Source of the DNA: Deltaproteobacteria bacterium | Lineage (GTDB): Bacteria; Lernaellota; Lernaellaia; JACKCT01 | Direction of reading: 5' to 3' | NCBI GenBank assembly: GCA_027493875.1 | Contig: JAOSJX010000005.1 | Coordinates: forward strand, 87,620-151,619 | DNA: 64,000 nt | Part shown: piece after piece, positions 39,667 through 48,183 of the stretch | Numbering within the stretch: position 1 is the stretch's first letter | Layout of the letters: each line of letters opens with the position of its first letter | Position numbers and translations under genes: made by a program | Notes under the pieces: model-generated | The model's input: only the letters and a program-made list of their open reading frames with translations | Told to the model about the DNA's origin: nothing | The model's database searches: none

Positions 39667-41587
39667 ATGGGCTTTCGCGACGATCTGCGCGGACAAAATT
39701 TCCTTGAAACACCGCTAGGTTCCTCGCTGGTCCGCTACCGGCGGCTACTTATCGTCGCGAGCCAGGTGCTGCTGGTCATCGCGGCCTATTTCGTTTCCTT
39801 CATTCTGCGTTTCGAGGCGAGTCCGGATGAATACGCCTGGGGTCTTTTCTTCGGCACCCTCCCCTGGCTTCTCCTCGTCAAGGTCGTCATTTTTTACTAT
39901 TTCGATCTTTACCGCGGGTGGTGGCGCTACGTCGGCATCGACGATCTTTCCGACATCATCCGCGCGCAAACCTTTTCCACGCTCATCTTCGTCGCGGTCG
40001 CGACGCTTTTCTTCCCGGGCTTTCCGCGGTCGATCTATGCCATCGATTGGTTCATCTCGGTCACGTTCCTCGGCGGCATTCGGTTCCTGCTGCGTGCGCT
40101 GCGCGAAAAACTGCTGCACGACCACCGCGGCAAGGTCACGAACGTGCTCATCTACGGAAGCCACGCGATCGGCGTCGAACTCCTCAAGGAGATTCGCGGC
40201 AACGCGAAGCTCGGGATGAACGTCGTCGGCTTCATCGACGACTTTGCGCCGAAAAAAAGGTTTCAAGATCCACGGCGTGTCCATTCTCGGCGGCCGTGAG
40301 GAAATTCCTCGCATCCTGGAACGCACCAAAGTGGACGAGATCATCATCACGTCGCCCACGATGCGCCCGAAGGAATTGAAGGATCTGATGAACCGGTTCC
40401 GCGAGGCGGACGTGCGTTTCAAAATTATTCCGCCGATGTCGGACATCATCAACGAGAGCGTGTCGATCAAGCAGCTCCGGGACGTGTCCGTCGAGGATCT
40501 TCTGGGACGTAAGACGGTCCGGCTCGACGAGGACCTGATCCGCGAGCACCTGGAAGGCCGGGTAGTTCTCATTACGGGCGCCGGCGGCACGATCGGCGCG
40601 GAACTGGCCCGGCAGATCGCCAAGATGGACCCGGAAGAGCTTATTCTCTTCGAGCGCAACGAAAACAATCTGTTCATGACGGAATGGGAACTCGCCACGC
40701 GTTTTCCGCACGTCCGTCTGATGCCCGTGATCGGCGATATCATGGACCGCGAAGGGCTCGACCGTGTGATGCGCCAATTCCGGCCGGCGGTGGTTTTTCA
40801 TTCCGCGGCGTACAAACACGTGCCGATGATGGAGCGTCATCCGGCATCCGCCGTGCAAAACAACGTGATCGGCACGCTCAACTGCGCGCTGGCTTCCGTC
40901 GAGGCGGGCGTCGAGCGGTTCGTCTTTATCTCCACCGATAAGGCGGTGCGTCCGACGAACGTCATGGGGATGACCAAGCGCGTCGGCGAGTTGATTCTTC
41001 AATCCCTTTCGTCCAAAGGAACCGGAACGAAGTTCATCGCGGTGCGTTTTGGGAATGTCATGGGCTCGGCGGGATCGGTGATTCCGCTTTTCCAGCGGCA
41101 GATCGCCGAGGGCGGACCCGTCACCGTGACGCACCCCAAGGCGCGGCGCTATTTTATGACCATCCGCGAAGCGGCCCAACTTGTGATGCAGGCGGCGGCG
41201 ATGGGCGCCGGCGGCGAGATCTTCGTGCTGGAGATGGGCGAGCAGATTCTCATCCTCGACCTCGCGCGCAACCTCATCCGTCTGTCGGGATTGGAGCCGG
41301 AGCGGGATATCGAGGTTAAATTCATCGGCCTTCGGCCCGGTGAAAAGCTGGCCGAGGAGCTTTACGCGTCCAAAGAAGGTGTGGAGCCGACGCGGCACGA
41401 TAAAATCTTTGCCCTGCCGCCGCAGCAGCCCTCTCCGGCGCATGATTTCGACGCCCGGTTGAAGGAGTTGATTCAATTGACCGATCAGGGCGATATTGGG
41501 GCGGCTCTTGCCGTCATGACGACGTTGACCCGAGACGAAGGCGCGGGCGAGGAAACTCCGCCGCGGCCGCCGTCGGTCTTGCATTAA
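39667..41587 (+). CDS. FlaA1/CapD-type nucleoside-diphosphate sugar dehydratase (frameshifted)
   Basis: About 640 residues. The N-terminal four membrane helices (LLIVASQVLLVIAAYFVSFILRF, LPWLLLVKVVIFYYF, TLIFVAVATLFFP, FISVTFLGGIRFLL) are followed by a first Rossmann-like domain and the catalytic SDR domain: LITGAGGTIGAELARQI (NAD site), VFHSAAYKHVPMMERHP, FVFISTDKAVRPTNVMGMTKR and VRFGNVMGSAGSVIPLF. It would be a UDP-GlcNAc C6-dehydratase/C5-epimerase for surface polysaccharide or glycoprotein. A seven-A run at 40252-40258 is one base too long; corrected it reads APKKGFKIHG. The following outer-membrane gene starts 2 bases after its stop. Confidence 0.92.
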
Positions 41588-41589
41588 CC

Positions 41590-42585
41590 ATGGAGCGGTT
41601 CATGAGGTTTTCGCGACACCTTCCGGCCGGCCTTTTCGCCGCGTTGCTGATCGTCGCCGTGCTCGCCGTCCCCGCGATGGCGCAGGACGAAGACGCGGCC
41701 GAGGGCGAAGAAGCCCCGCCCAAGGATGTCCAGGCCGATAAACCCCGGGTTTCCAACCTCCCGATCAACTTCAAGGGCATGTCCGGTTTGATCCTGACGA
41801 CCTCGACGAAGGCGCTCGCTCCGGGAACGGTGGAACTCGGGCCGGCGTGGCGGTCGGAGCAAAGCGACGACCCGGACTACACGCGGACGACGTGGGCGGG
41901 AAACGCCGCGGTCGGTATTCCCGGCGGCCTCGAATTCGGTCTGCACGTTCCTTACGTGGAAACCGACCTCTACTACACGGAACGCGTCAACGAATTCGGA
42001 CAGAAGGTTCGCGATTTCCGCAAAAAGAACCAGTCGGACTTGGGCAGCATCGAAGGCATGCTCAAATGGGCCTTCGCGCAGCAGGAGTTGTTTTTGCCGT
42101 CGTTCGCGGCGGGCGTCGGGTTCATCGCGCCGACGGGCGACTACACGCAGCACATTTCACAAGTCAAAAGCTACGGGCTCCGCGCGCTGTTGATGATGGG
42201 TATCGAGATCAACGATTTGTTTTTTACGGATTACGCGTTTGCCATTATGGGCGACGGGGGCATCGTCGTTCAGGACCTGGGCGTCGGAAACGATCGCGAG
42301 TATGAAGAAAAGCACGGCGAAGTGCATTTCGGGATGATCTTTCCGTTGCATCCCACGAACTACGTCGAGCTGATCACGGAGTATGAGGGCCTTTTGATGC
42401 GCGGGACGACCAACGAGGAGGACGAGAACAGCTTCCTCGGAGGACTGCGTCTGACGACCCAACACATCAACCTGACGTTCGGCGCGATGTTTACGATGGT
42501 TGAGGCGCGCGATATGGACGACCGCCTCACCTACATCGCCAACTTCTCGTATAAGCTCGGCCCGCCCTTCCCGATGTTCCCGTAA
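41590..42585 (+). CDS. Outer-membrane beta-barrel protein
   Basis: 331 residues, intact. Signal peptide (HLPAGLFAALLIVAVLAVPAMAQ), then an Asp/Glu-rich linker and alternating amphipathic strands (LILTTSTKALAPGTVELGPAWRS, GGLEFGLHVPYVETDLYY, LPSFAAGVGFIAPTGDYT, LGGLRLTTQHINLTFGAMFTMV). Ends with the aromatic-rich SYKLGPPFPMFP. It resembles the barrel proteins of the MetA-pathway/DUF-type family of unknown export role. It is coupled to the sugar dehydratase gene (2-base gap) and may take part in surface glycan export; that is inference. Confidence 0.8.
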   Translation: MERFMRFSRHLPAGLFAALLIVAVLAVPAMAQDEDAAEGEEAPPKDVQADKPRVSNLPINFKGMSGLILTTSTKALAPGTVELGPAWRSEQSDDPDYTRTTWAGNAAVGIPGGLEFGLHVPYVETDLYYTERVNEFGQKVRDFRKKNQSDLGSIEGMLKWAFAQQELFLPSFAAGVGFIAPTGDYTQHISQVKSYGLRALLMMGIEINDLFFTDYAFAIMGDGGIVVQDLGVGNDREYEEKHGEVHFGMIFPLHPTNYVELITEYEGLLMRGTTNEEDENSFLGGLRLTTQHINLTFGAMFTMVEARDMDDRLTYIANFSYKLGPPFPMFP

Positions 42586-42599
42586 CCGGAAACCTCGTT

Positions 42600-43721
42600 T
42601 CAGGCCGCCCGCGGAAGGAGAACGCGAAAAACGGCGCCGCCGGCCGGCGCGCCCGCGACTTCAATCATGCCGCCGTGTTCGTCGACGATGCGCGCGGCGA
42701 TGGACAGGCCGAGGCCCGATCCCGCCTCACGCGTCGTGAAAAACGGGTCGAAGATCTTTTCACGAATCGCCTCGCCGATCCCCGGCCCCGTATCCGCCAC
42801 GGCGAACATTCCGTAACGCCGTTTCCCGCGCGTCTCATAGCCGCAGGTGATGTCGATTCGGCCCCCGCCGGGCATGGCCTGCACGGCGTTTAGGACGAGA
42901 TTCAAAAGCACCTGGGAAATTTTGTCCGGATCCCCGAGGGCGTGGACCATTTCCTGCGATTTGTCCCACGCGATGGTGACACCGCTTTTTCGCGCTTGGG
43001 CTTCGACGAGCAACAACGTCTTGTCGATGACGTCGCAAACGCAGACCTCGTGGGCGTCGATGCGTTCCGGACGGGCGAAGGAGAGAAACCGTTCGAGAAG
43101 GGTTTCAAGGCGCGTCAACTCTTTGCGAAGGATATCCACCATGCGCCGGCGCGGAGAGGTTTCGGGAATTTCGTCCGAGATGATATCCGCGGCGCCCTTG
43201 AGGGAGGCGAGCGGATTTTTCATTTCGTGCGCCAGCCCGGCGGTCAGTTGGCCGAGCGCTTCGAGGCGGCCGGAACGAACGAGCTGCTGCTCCATCACGC
43301 GCATCTCGTCCAACGTGGCCTGAAGTTTTTTTGCCGTGGTCTCCTGCCGCACGCGTTCGGTGTATTCGCGGTCGGCCAATTTTCCGGTGATGAAGGCGAC
43401 GAGATTGTAAAGCAGGAGCTCGAGAACTTTTTCGACGGCGGACCCGGGATCTTGGTGGAAGAAATGCGTGAACGCATGCGGGGCGTAGACCATCGACGCC
43501 AGCAATGACGCGGAGAGCGCGCCGCGCAATCCAAAGAGAAATGCGCCGAGGACGATCGGCAGGTAGTACAGGCGGCGATAAATGTCGTGGAGCCAATGAT
43601 GCTCATGGCCCGTTCCGTAATGCGCGAGCGAAATCAGCGCGATCGGCGTCCAGAGGAAGAGGCACGCCTGGGGCGAAACCGCCCAGCGCCACGTTCCGAG
43701 GTCATTCTCGCGGCGGAACAT
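42600..43721 (-). CDS. Membrane histidine kinase with His-rich loops
   Basis: About 373 residues from MFRRENDLG (AAGGGA ribosome-binding site upstream); a longer start at 43778 is less likely. About four membrane helices (ACLFLWTPIALISLAHY, LYYLPIVLGAFLFGL, ALSASLLASMVYA, LELLLYNLVAFI) with a loop GTGHEHHWLHD and HAFTHFFHQD, both rich in His. Dimerisation/phosphotransfer: GQLTAGLAHEMKNPLASLKG (His). ATPase: LNLVLNAVQAMPGG, VADTGPGIGEAI, FDPFFTTREAGSGLGLSIA. It is co-directional with the NtrC-type regulator, overlapping by 20 bases, so it is its partner. The His-rich loops suggest metal sensing, by inference. Confidence 0.88.
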   Translation of the reverse strand: MFRRENDLGTWRWAVSPQACLFLWTPIALISLAHYGTGHEHHWLHDIYRRLYYLPIVLGAFLFGLRGALSASLLASMVYAPHAFTHFFHQDPGSAVEKVLELLLYNLVAFITGKLADREYTERVRQETTAKKLQATLDEMRVMEQQLVRSGRLEALGQLTAGLAHEMKNPLASLKGAADIISDEIPETSPRRRMVDILRKELTRLETLLERFLSFARPERIDAHEVCVCDVIDKTLLLVEAQARKSGVTIAWDKSQEMVHALGDPDKISQVLLNLVLNAVQAMPGGGRIDITCGYETRGKRRYGMFAVADTGPGIGEAIREKIFDPFFTTREAGSGLGLSIAARIVDEHGGMIEVAGAPAGGAVFRVLLPRAA

Positions 43722-45092
43722 CCGTTTTCGTTCCCTTCGCGTCGATCCCGAATTTTTCGAGCCGGTAGAGGAGGACATGGCGCGGAATACGCAGGAACCG
43801 CGCCGCGCGACTCTGGTTGTGGTTGTTCAACTCCAAGGCGCGTTCGATGATGGCGCGCTCCAGATCTTCCAGGGAAGCGCCTTCCGGCGGCAGGTCGATC
43901 CGTTCGGGGCCGATGACGGCGACCGCGCCGCGGCCGTCCCGGGCGCCGCCGGGGGCGTCGTCGGCGCGCAATTCGCGCGCATCGGTCAGCAGCGTCAGGC
44001 GCTGGCAGAAATTTTCCAGCTCGCGCACGTTGCCGCGCCACGGATGGGCTTCCATACGCCGCGCGAATTCCGCCGAGACGGTCCAGTCCTCCCGGCCGCT
44101 GTGGCGGGCGAGAAAATTTTCAACCAAAGGGAGGATGTCCTCGCGGCGTTCGGCGCAGCGGCGGGATGCGAATCGGCATCACATTAACGCGATAGAACAA
44201 ATCCTCGCGGAACGAGCCGTCGCGGACGGCCGCTTCCCAGGTCGCGGTTGGACGCGGCGATCACGCGGACGTCCACCGGCACCGGCGCGTCGGAGCCGAC
44301 GACGTCGATCGTGCGCTCCTGCAACGCGCGCAGCAGGCGCGATTGAAGCTCCGCCGGCAGCTCGCCGATTTCGTCGAGAAAAAGCGTGCCGCCGGAGGCT
44401 TGCAGAAAGCGTCCTTTCCGGTCTTTCGTCGCGCCGGTAAACGCGCCTTTAACGTGGCCGAACAATTCGTCTTCCAGCAATTCACGGGGGATCGCCCCGC
44501 AATTGACGGCGACGAAGGGTTTGTCGCGCCGCTCGCTCTGGCGGTGAATGCGGCGCGCGAGAAGTTCCTTTCCCGTTCCGCTTTCGCCGAGCACCAGAAC
44601 CGTCGCCTCCGACGCCGCCACGCGGTCCGCCACGCGCACCACCTCCTCCATGGCGCGCGACGAAAACAGGAGATCCTTGCCCTCGCTTCCCAAGCGCCCG
44701 CGCAGTTCGCTCACCTCGCGGCGCAGCCGCGCGTGGTCGAAGGCCCGGCGGATGGTGAGTTTGAAGTGATCGCGGTCGCACGGCTTGGGAAGAAATTCGT
44801 AGGCGCCGGCTTTCATCGCCTTGACGGCCGAGTCCACGTCGCCGAACGCCGTGATGACGATGACGAGCGTGTCGGGCGCTCGCTCGAGGATTCTGGAAAG
44901 CAATTCCATGCCGCCCATGCGCGGCATTTTCAGGTCCGTCACGACGACGGGGACGGGCCGCTCGATAAAAGCGGCCAGCGCCTCCTCGCCGTCGCCCGCG
45001 GTGCGGATGTCGAACCCTTCCTCTTCAAGGTGAAAGCGCATCACCTCGAGAAGGCTCTGATCGTCGTCAACCAATAAAACGCGTTCGGTCAT
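43702..45092 (-). CDS. NtrC-family sigma-54 response regulator (frameshifted)
   Basis: About 464 residues. Receiver domain with LLVDDDQS, Asp53 ([12 protein letters not shown]) and [11 protein letters not shown]+ domain: Walker A GESGTGKE (169-176), the sigma-54-contacting GAFTGA (216-221), Walker [11 protein letters not shown] and IAASNRDL. Shifts near 44240 and 44165 cover the join to [12 protein letters not shown] and a [15 protein letters not shown] region. The Fis-type HTH ends with [29 protein letters not shown]. It acts as an enhancer-binding activator and lies 13 bases downstream of the DUF3347 gene. A palindrome upstream of that gene is a candidate site. Confidence 0.9.
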
Positions 45093-45104
45093 TCGTCCTT
45101 CCGC

Positions 45105-45626
45105 TCAATGGTGCATGTGTTTCATGTCTTGTTCACCGCCTCCGACGATCTCGCCGCAGGTCAGCATTTTCGAGCCGTAGTAGGGGTTGCGAACGTCCGT
45201 TCCCTTCTGGAGCCAGGACCCGGGATACATGGAGCAAAAGACGACAGTCGCGGGGTTGTTCGATTGGTGCTCCGCCCACATCACCATCGGTTTCGAAAGT
45301 TCGGCGAAGGCCGCGCGGGCGGCTTTGATGTCGCCGGCCTGCTGGAGTTTCTTCGCGGCGGCGGGAAGCTTCTCGGCGATGCCCTGGTAGTGTTTGGCGT
45401 GCCCGGCAACGATGTCGGACGCGTCGAGTTTGCCCGCCAGTTCGGCGATCTTTCCCGCCGCGCCGGCGACGCCGTCGGTTTTGTCCGACGCCAGCGTTTC
45501 CTGAATCGTCAGATACTCGGCGAGGATCGGTTGCATCTGCTTATCGAAGGATTCCTGAGACGCGCCGGCCACCACCGGCAACGCGGCCAACACGCACGCG
45601 ACGGACACTGTTAAAATACGTAGCAC
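45105..45626 (-). CDS. Periplasmic DUF3347 protein, probable metal binding
   Basis: 173 residues, intact. Signal peptide MLRILTVSVACVLAALPVVAGA. The DUF3347-type helical body LAEYLTIQETLASDKTDGVAGAAGKIAELAGKL and FAELSKPMVMWAEH is followed by VVFCSMYPGSWLQ, NPYYGSKMLTCGEI and a His-rich tail MKHMHH. Met/Cys/His content and homology to the C-terminal part of CusB-type proteins suggest copper or related metal handling. It is first in an operon with the regulator and kinase. A GTG start follows GGAGA. A sigma-54-like promoter precedes it. Confidence 0.82.
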   Translation of the reverse strand: MLRILTVSVACVLAALPVVAGASQESFDKQMQPILAEYLTIQETLASDKTDGVAGAAGKIAELAGKLDASDIVAGHAKHYQGIAEKLPAAAKKLQQAGDIKAARAAFAELSKPMVMWAEHQSNNPATVVFCSMYPGSWLQKGTDVRNPYYGSKMLTCGEIVGGGEQDMKHMHH

Positions 45627-45671
45627 GTTCGTTCTCCTTTCCCTTCACGGTTATCGTTTCCTGTGGAGGGA

Positions 45672-45690
45672 AAAGCATGGATCACGCCAA
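45672..45690 (-). promoter_or_regulatory. Sigma-54-type promoter of the DUF3347-regulator-kinase operon
   Basis: Minus strand TTGGCGTGATCCATGCTTT: GG and GC dinucleotides are 12 bases apart as required for -24/-12. It matches consensus TGGCAC-N5-TTGC at TGGC, and at TGC, with three mismatches. The transcript would start near 45663, about 37 bases before the GTG. Confidence 0.55.
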
Positions 45691-45766
45691 CACGCGCCGA
45701 AAAATGAAAAGCTTTTAATTTCAAAAAGTTATCAACCTTCGCGGGACATCCGTCGTAGCGAGGTTC

Positions 45767-45782
45767 AGTAGAATATTCTACT
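45767..45782. promoter_or_regulatory. Candidate enhancer palindrome
   Basis: Perfect 16-bp palindrome AGTAGAATATTCTACT, about 105-120 bases upstream of the presumed sigma-54 transcription start of the DUF3347 operon, a normal position for an NtrC-type enhancer site. A further half-site (AATTCTAC) lies 12 bases away at 45793. Confidence 0.6.
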
Positions 45783-45815
45783 CTATGGATAAAATTCTAC
45801 AAGTGATTGTTTCGA

Positions 45816-45848
45816 GAAAAAAAAGGACCGGAGGTGGCGGCCTCCGGT
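45816..45848 (-). terminator. Intrinsic terminator of the small exported-protein pair
   Basis: Minus strand ACCGGAGG, loop CCGCCA, CCTCCGGT, then CCTTTTTTTT. A clear stem and T-tract follow the 45919 gene, ending that unit before the sigma-54 operon starts. Confidence 0.85.
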
Positions 45849-45918
45849 TTGGTGGAAAGGGGGGATCTCCGTTGGAAGCTTTTACGCTGCTTCCCGAGCG
45901 GGTTTGAATCCGAGTTGC

Positions 45919-46305
45919 TTAGCGTCCTTCCTGAAGCAGTTTCGTAAAGATCGCGTTGGCGCGGTTCGCCAGGATCATGCTGCGCCGGTAGGAACCGTCG
46001 ACCAGATCGTCCCAGGACTCTTCGTAGAGCCGGTAGGCCAGGGTGTACCATTGCGAGGTCGTCATGGTGCGGCCGTGAATGGTCAGCTCTTCCTCGCCGT
46101 TCATGCGCGCGGGGTGATAGTTGGACCCGACGAGGCGCGTAAGGAACAGGTCCGTCGCATCGACCATCGAGACGCCGGCCCGGTCCACCGCGACCGTCGC
46201 GATGTTTTCGTAGAATCCGTCGCCGGTATTCGCGGCCGAAGCCGGGATCGCGACCGTGATCGCGAGGAGCGCCAGGATCGCCGGGATGAGTGCTTTCTTC
46301 GTCAT
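45919..46305 (-). CDS. Small exported protein A of a tandem pair
   Basis: 128 residues, intact. Signal peptide MTKKALIPAILALLAITVAIPASA, then NTGDGFYENIATVAVDRAGVSMVDATDLFLTRLVG and a helical segment QWYTLAYRLYEESWDDLVDGSYRRSMILANRANAIFTKL. Aromatic and acidic helices suggest a periplasmic helical protein. It follows its partner gene by 11 bases and ends at an intrinsic terminator, so the two form a dicistronic unit. No family recognised. Confidence 0.75.
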   Translation of the reverse strand: MTKKALIPAILALLAITVAIPASAANTGDGFYENIATVAVDRAGVSMVDATDLFLTRLVGSNYHPARMNGEEELTIHGRTMTTSQWYTLAYRLYEESWDDLVDGSYRRSMILANRANAIFTKLLQEGR

Positions 46306-46316
46306 ACCGTTCTCCC

Positions 46317-46712
46317 TTATTGAGCCGCCGCCGCGGTGGCTTCGAGGAAGTTGAAGATCGCTTCGCTCTCGTCGCCGAGCACGAAGGCTTGTTCGTATTC
46401 CTGAATGAGGATCATCTGCCAGCCGAGTTGGTAATAGCTGACGGCCGTGTCGTACCAGTTTTCCGCGGTGTCGAGCGTCTCGTCGTATTCCAGCATGTCC
46501 TCGGGCGCGAGCGCCTCGGGAAATTCTTCGATGCTGTAGGACATCATGTACGCCCGCGCCATGCGCAGGACCATCCGCGTGTGCCCGATCTGCCGGATCG
46601 AGAAATCTCCGGAGCCCGTGTCGCTCGGCGTGATCGACACGCCCGCGTACGCCGGGGCGGCCAGCAAGACCAGCGCAAGCCCCAGAACCGTTATGAGTTT
46701 CCTGAAATCCAT
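46317..46712 (-). CDS. Small exported protein B of a tandem pair, sigma-54 controlled
   Basis: 131 residues, intact. Signal peptide MDFRKLITVLGLALVLLAAPAYA, then GVSITPSDTGSGDFSIRQIGHTRMVLRMARAYMMSY, PEALAPEDMLEYDETLDTAENWYDTAVSYYQLGW and a helix ending EATAAAAQ. Overall shape, including the W-Y-x-x-A-x-x-Y segment, recalls the downstream gene product, suggesting distant duplication. A strong sigma-54 promoter lies 70-85 bases upstream. Function unknown; likely an output of the adjacent NtrC-type system. Confidence 0.75.
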   Translation of the reverse strand: MDFRKLITVLGLALVLLAAPAYAGVSITPSDTGSGDFSIRQIGHTRMVLRMARAYMMSYSIEEFPEALAPEDMLEYDETLDTAENWYDTAVSYYQLGWQMILIQEYEQAFVLGDESEAIFNFLEATAAAAQ

Positions 46713-46780
46713 TTCCGCCTCCCGTTGTCTTTCCGCGCGTCCTGCCGGTGCGCGCTGTTCGTGTTACGCCCGGATACAAC

Positions 46781-46795
46781 GCAAGGTCGGTGCCA
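46781..46795 (-). promoter_or_regulatory. Near-consensus sigma-54 promoter
   Basis: Minus strand TGGCACCGACCTTGC, an exact TGGCAC-N5-TTGC. The transcript would start near 46769, giving a leader of about 57 bases before the ATG at 46712. Upstream (46818-46853) is an A/T tract that could bend DNA to bring an activator near. Confidence 0.8.
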
Positions 46796-46928
46796 ACTCG
46801 GATTTCAGCCTCGGCCATAGGTATAAATTATTGTTTTTATTTATTATTTATTAGATGCGGCGGAATTCATAAACGCGGTAAACGGCCACAACCGACCGTC
46901 AGTTCGTAAGGCGGTATTACGAATCTAC

Positions 46929-48108
46929 TTATTGAATCACGCTGAGTTTTCGGCCGACGTTCCCAAAGATTTGCAGGGCGTGTTCGAGGTCCTGGCGCGT
47001 ATGCGCGGCGGTGTTCATGACGCGGATGCGTGCCTTGCCGCGGGGAACGGTGGGGAAACCGATCGCCATGGCGAACAGGCCCTCGGCGTAGAGCTCCGCG
47101 GAGAACTTCTGCGCGAGCGGCGCCTCGCCGAGCATGATGGGGACGATGGGCGTTTCGGAAAATCCGGTTTCGAAACCGAGATCGTCGAGACCGGCCTTAA
47201 GAAAGCGCGTGTTGTCCCAAAGGCGTTCGACCAGTTCGCTCGATCCTTCGAGAATGTCGACGGCGGCGAGGCACGCGGCGGTGTCCGCGGGGGTTGTGGC
47301 CGACGAGAAAAGAAAAGGTCGCGCTTTTTGGCGGATGAAATCGACAACGCGTTTTTGCCGGCGACCACGCCGCCAACGACGCCGAACGCTTTGGAGAGCG
47401 TGCCGACTTCGATATCGAATTTTCCCTGCAACCCGAAGTGGTGCACGATGCCGCGGCCGCCGCCGAGGACGCCTTCGCCGTGCGCGTCGTCCACCATGGT
47501 GATGCAGCCGTGGCGCTCGGCGACCTCCCAATATTTGTCGAGCGGGGCGATATCGCCGTCCATTGAAAAAACGCCGTCGCTGATGAGCATGGCGCGGCGA
47601 AAGTTCTTCACGTTTTCCGCGACGACGCGTTCGCAATCGTCGGGGTTGCCGTGTTCGAACACGATGGTCTTCGCGCGCGACAACCGGCAGCCGTCGATGA
47701 TGGATGCGTGGTTGAGCGCGTCCGAAAAAATGCAGTCTTCTTTCCCGACCAGCGCCGGGATCACCGCCTGATTAGCGCAAAAACCGCTTTGCACATACAG
47801 CGCGTCCTCGACGCCTTTGAACGCGGCGAGGCGTTGTTCCAGTTCAACGTGGAGCGCCTGCGTGCCGGCGATCGAACGAACAGCCGCGGGCCCGACGCCC
47901 CAACGCTCGACGGCGTCTTTAGCGGCATTCTTCAGACGTTCATCGTTGGCGAGGCCGAGGTAGTTGTTGGTGCAGAAATTGAGAACCTTGCGGCCGTCCA
48001 CCACCATCCAACCGTCCGCGGGCGACTCCATGGTCCGCAGCCGGATGAGCAGCCCTCGCCGGTCAGGCGCGCCGTTTCCTCGTCGATGAACGCGAATTTA
48101 TCGGGCAT
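46929..48108 (-). CDS. kbl: Glycine C-acetyltransferase / 2-amino-3-ketobutyrate CoA ligase (frameshifted)
   Basis: About 393 residues, normal for KBL. Alpha-oxoamine synthase fold: [67 protein letters not shown] and [16 protein letters not shown] with the PLP lysine. Two shifts: near 48045 and at about 47310-47345 ([16 protein letters not shown]). End is [11 protein letters not shown]. It splits 2-amino-3-ketobutyrate to glycine and acetyl-CoA, and tdh is 9.6 kb away at 57742, which supports KBL over the related BioF; BioF cannot be excluded. Confidence 0.82.
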
Positions 48109-48183
48109 GCGTTCCCCCACCGCCAAACAATGATCGACCCACGCGGGGGAAATTAGCACGGAGGGCGCGGCGCTCCAACCACG

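Noticed and set aside
40232..41584. Minus-strand frame of 450 codons over the CapD-like gene
   Set aside because: Shadow of the conserved SDR domain.
46818..46853. A/T-rich tract as replication origin or attachment site
   Set aside because: Only about 35 bases, no DnaA boxes or direct repeats; more likely upstream DNA of the sigma-54 promoter.
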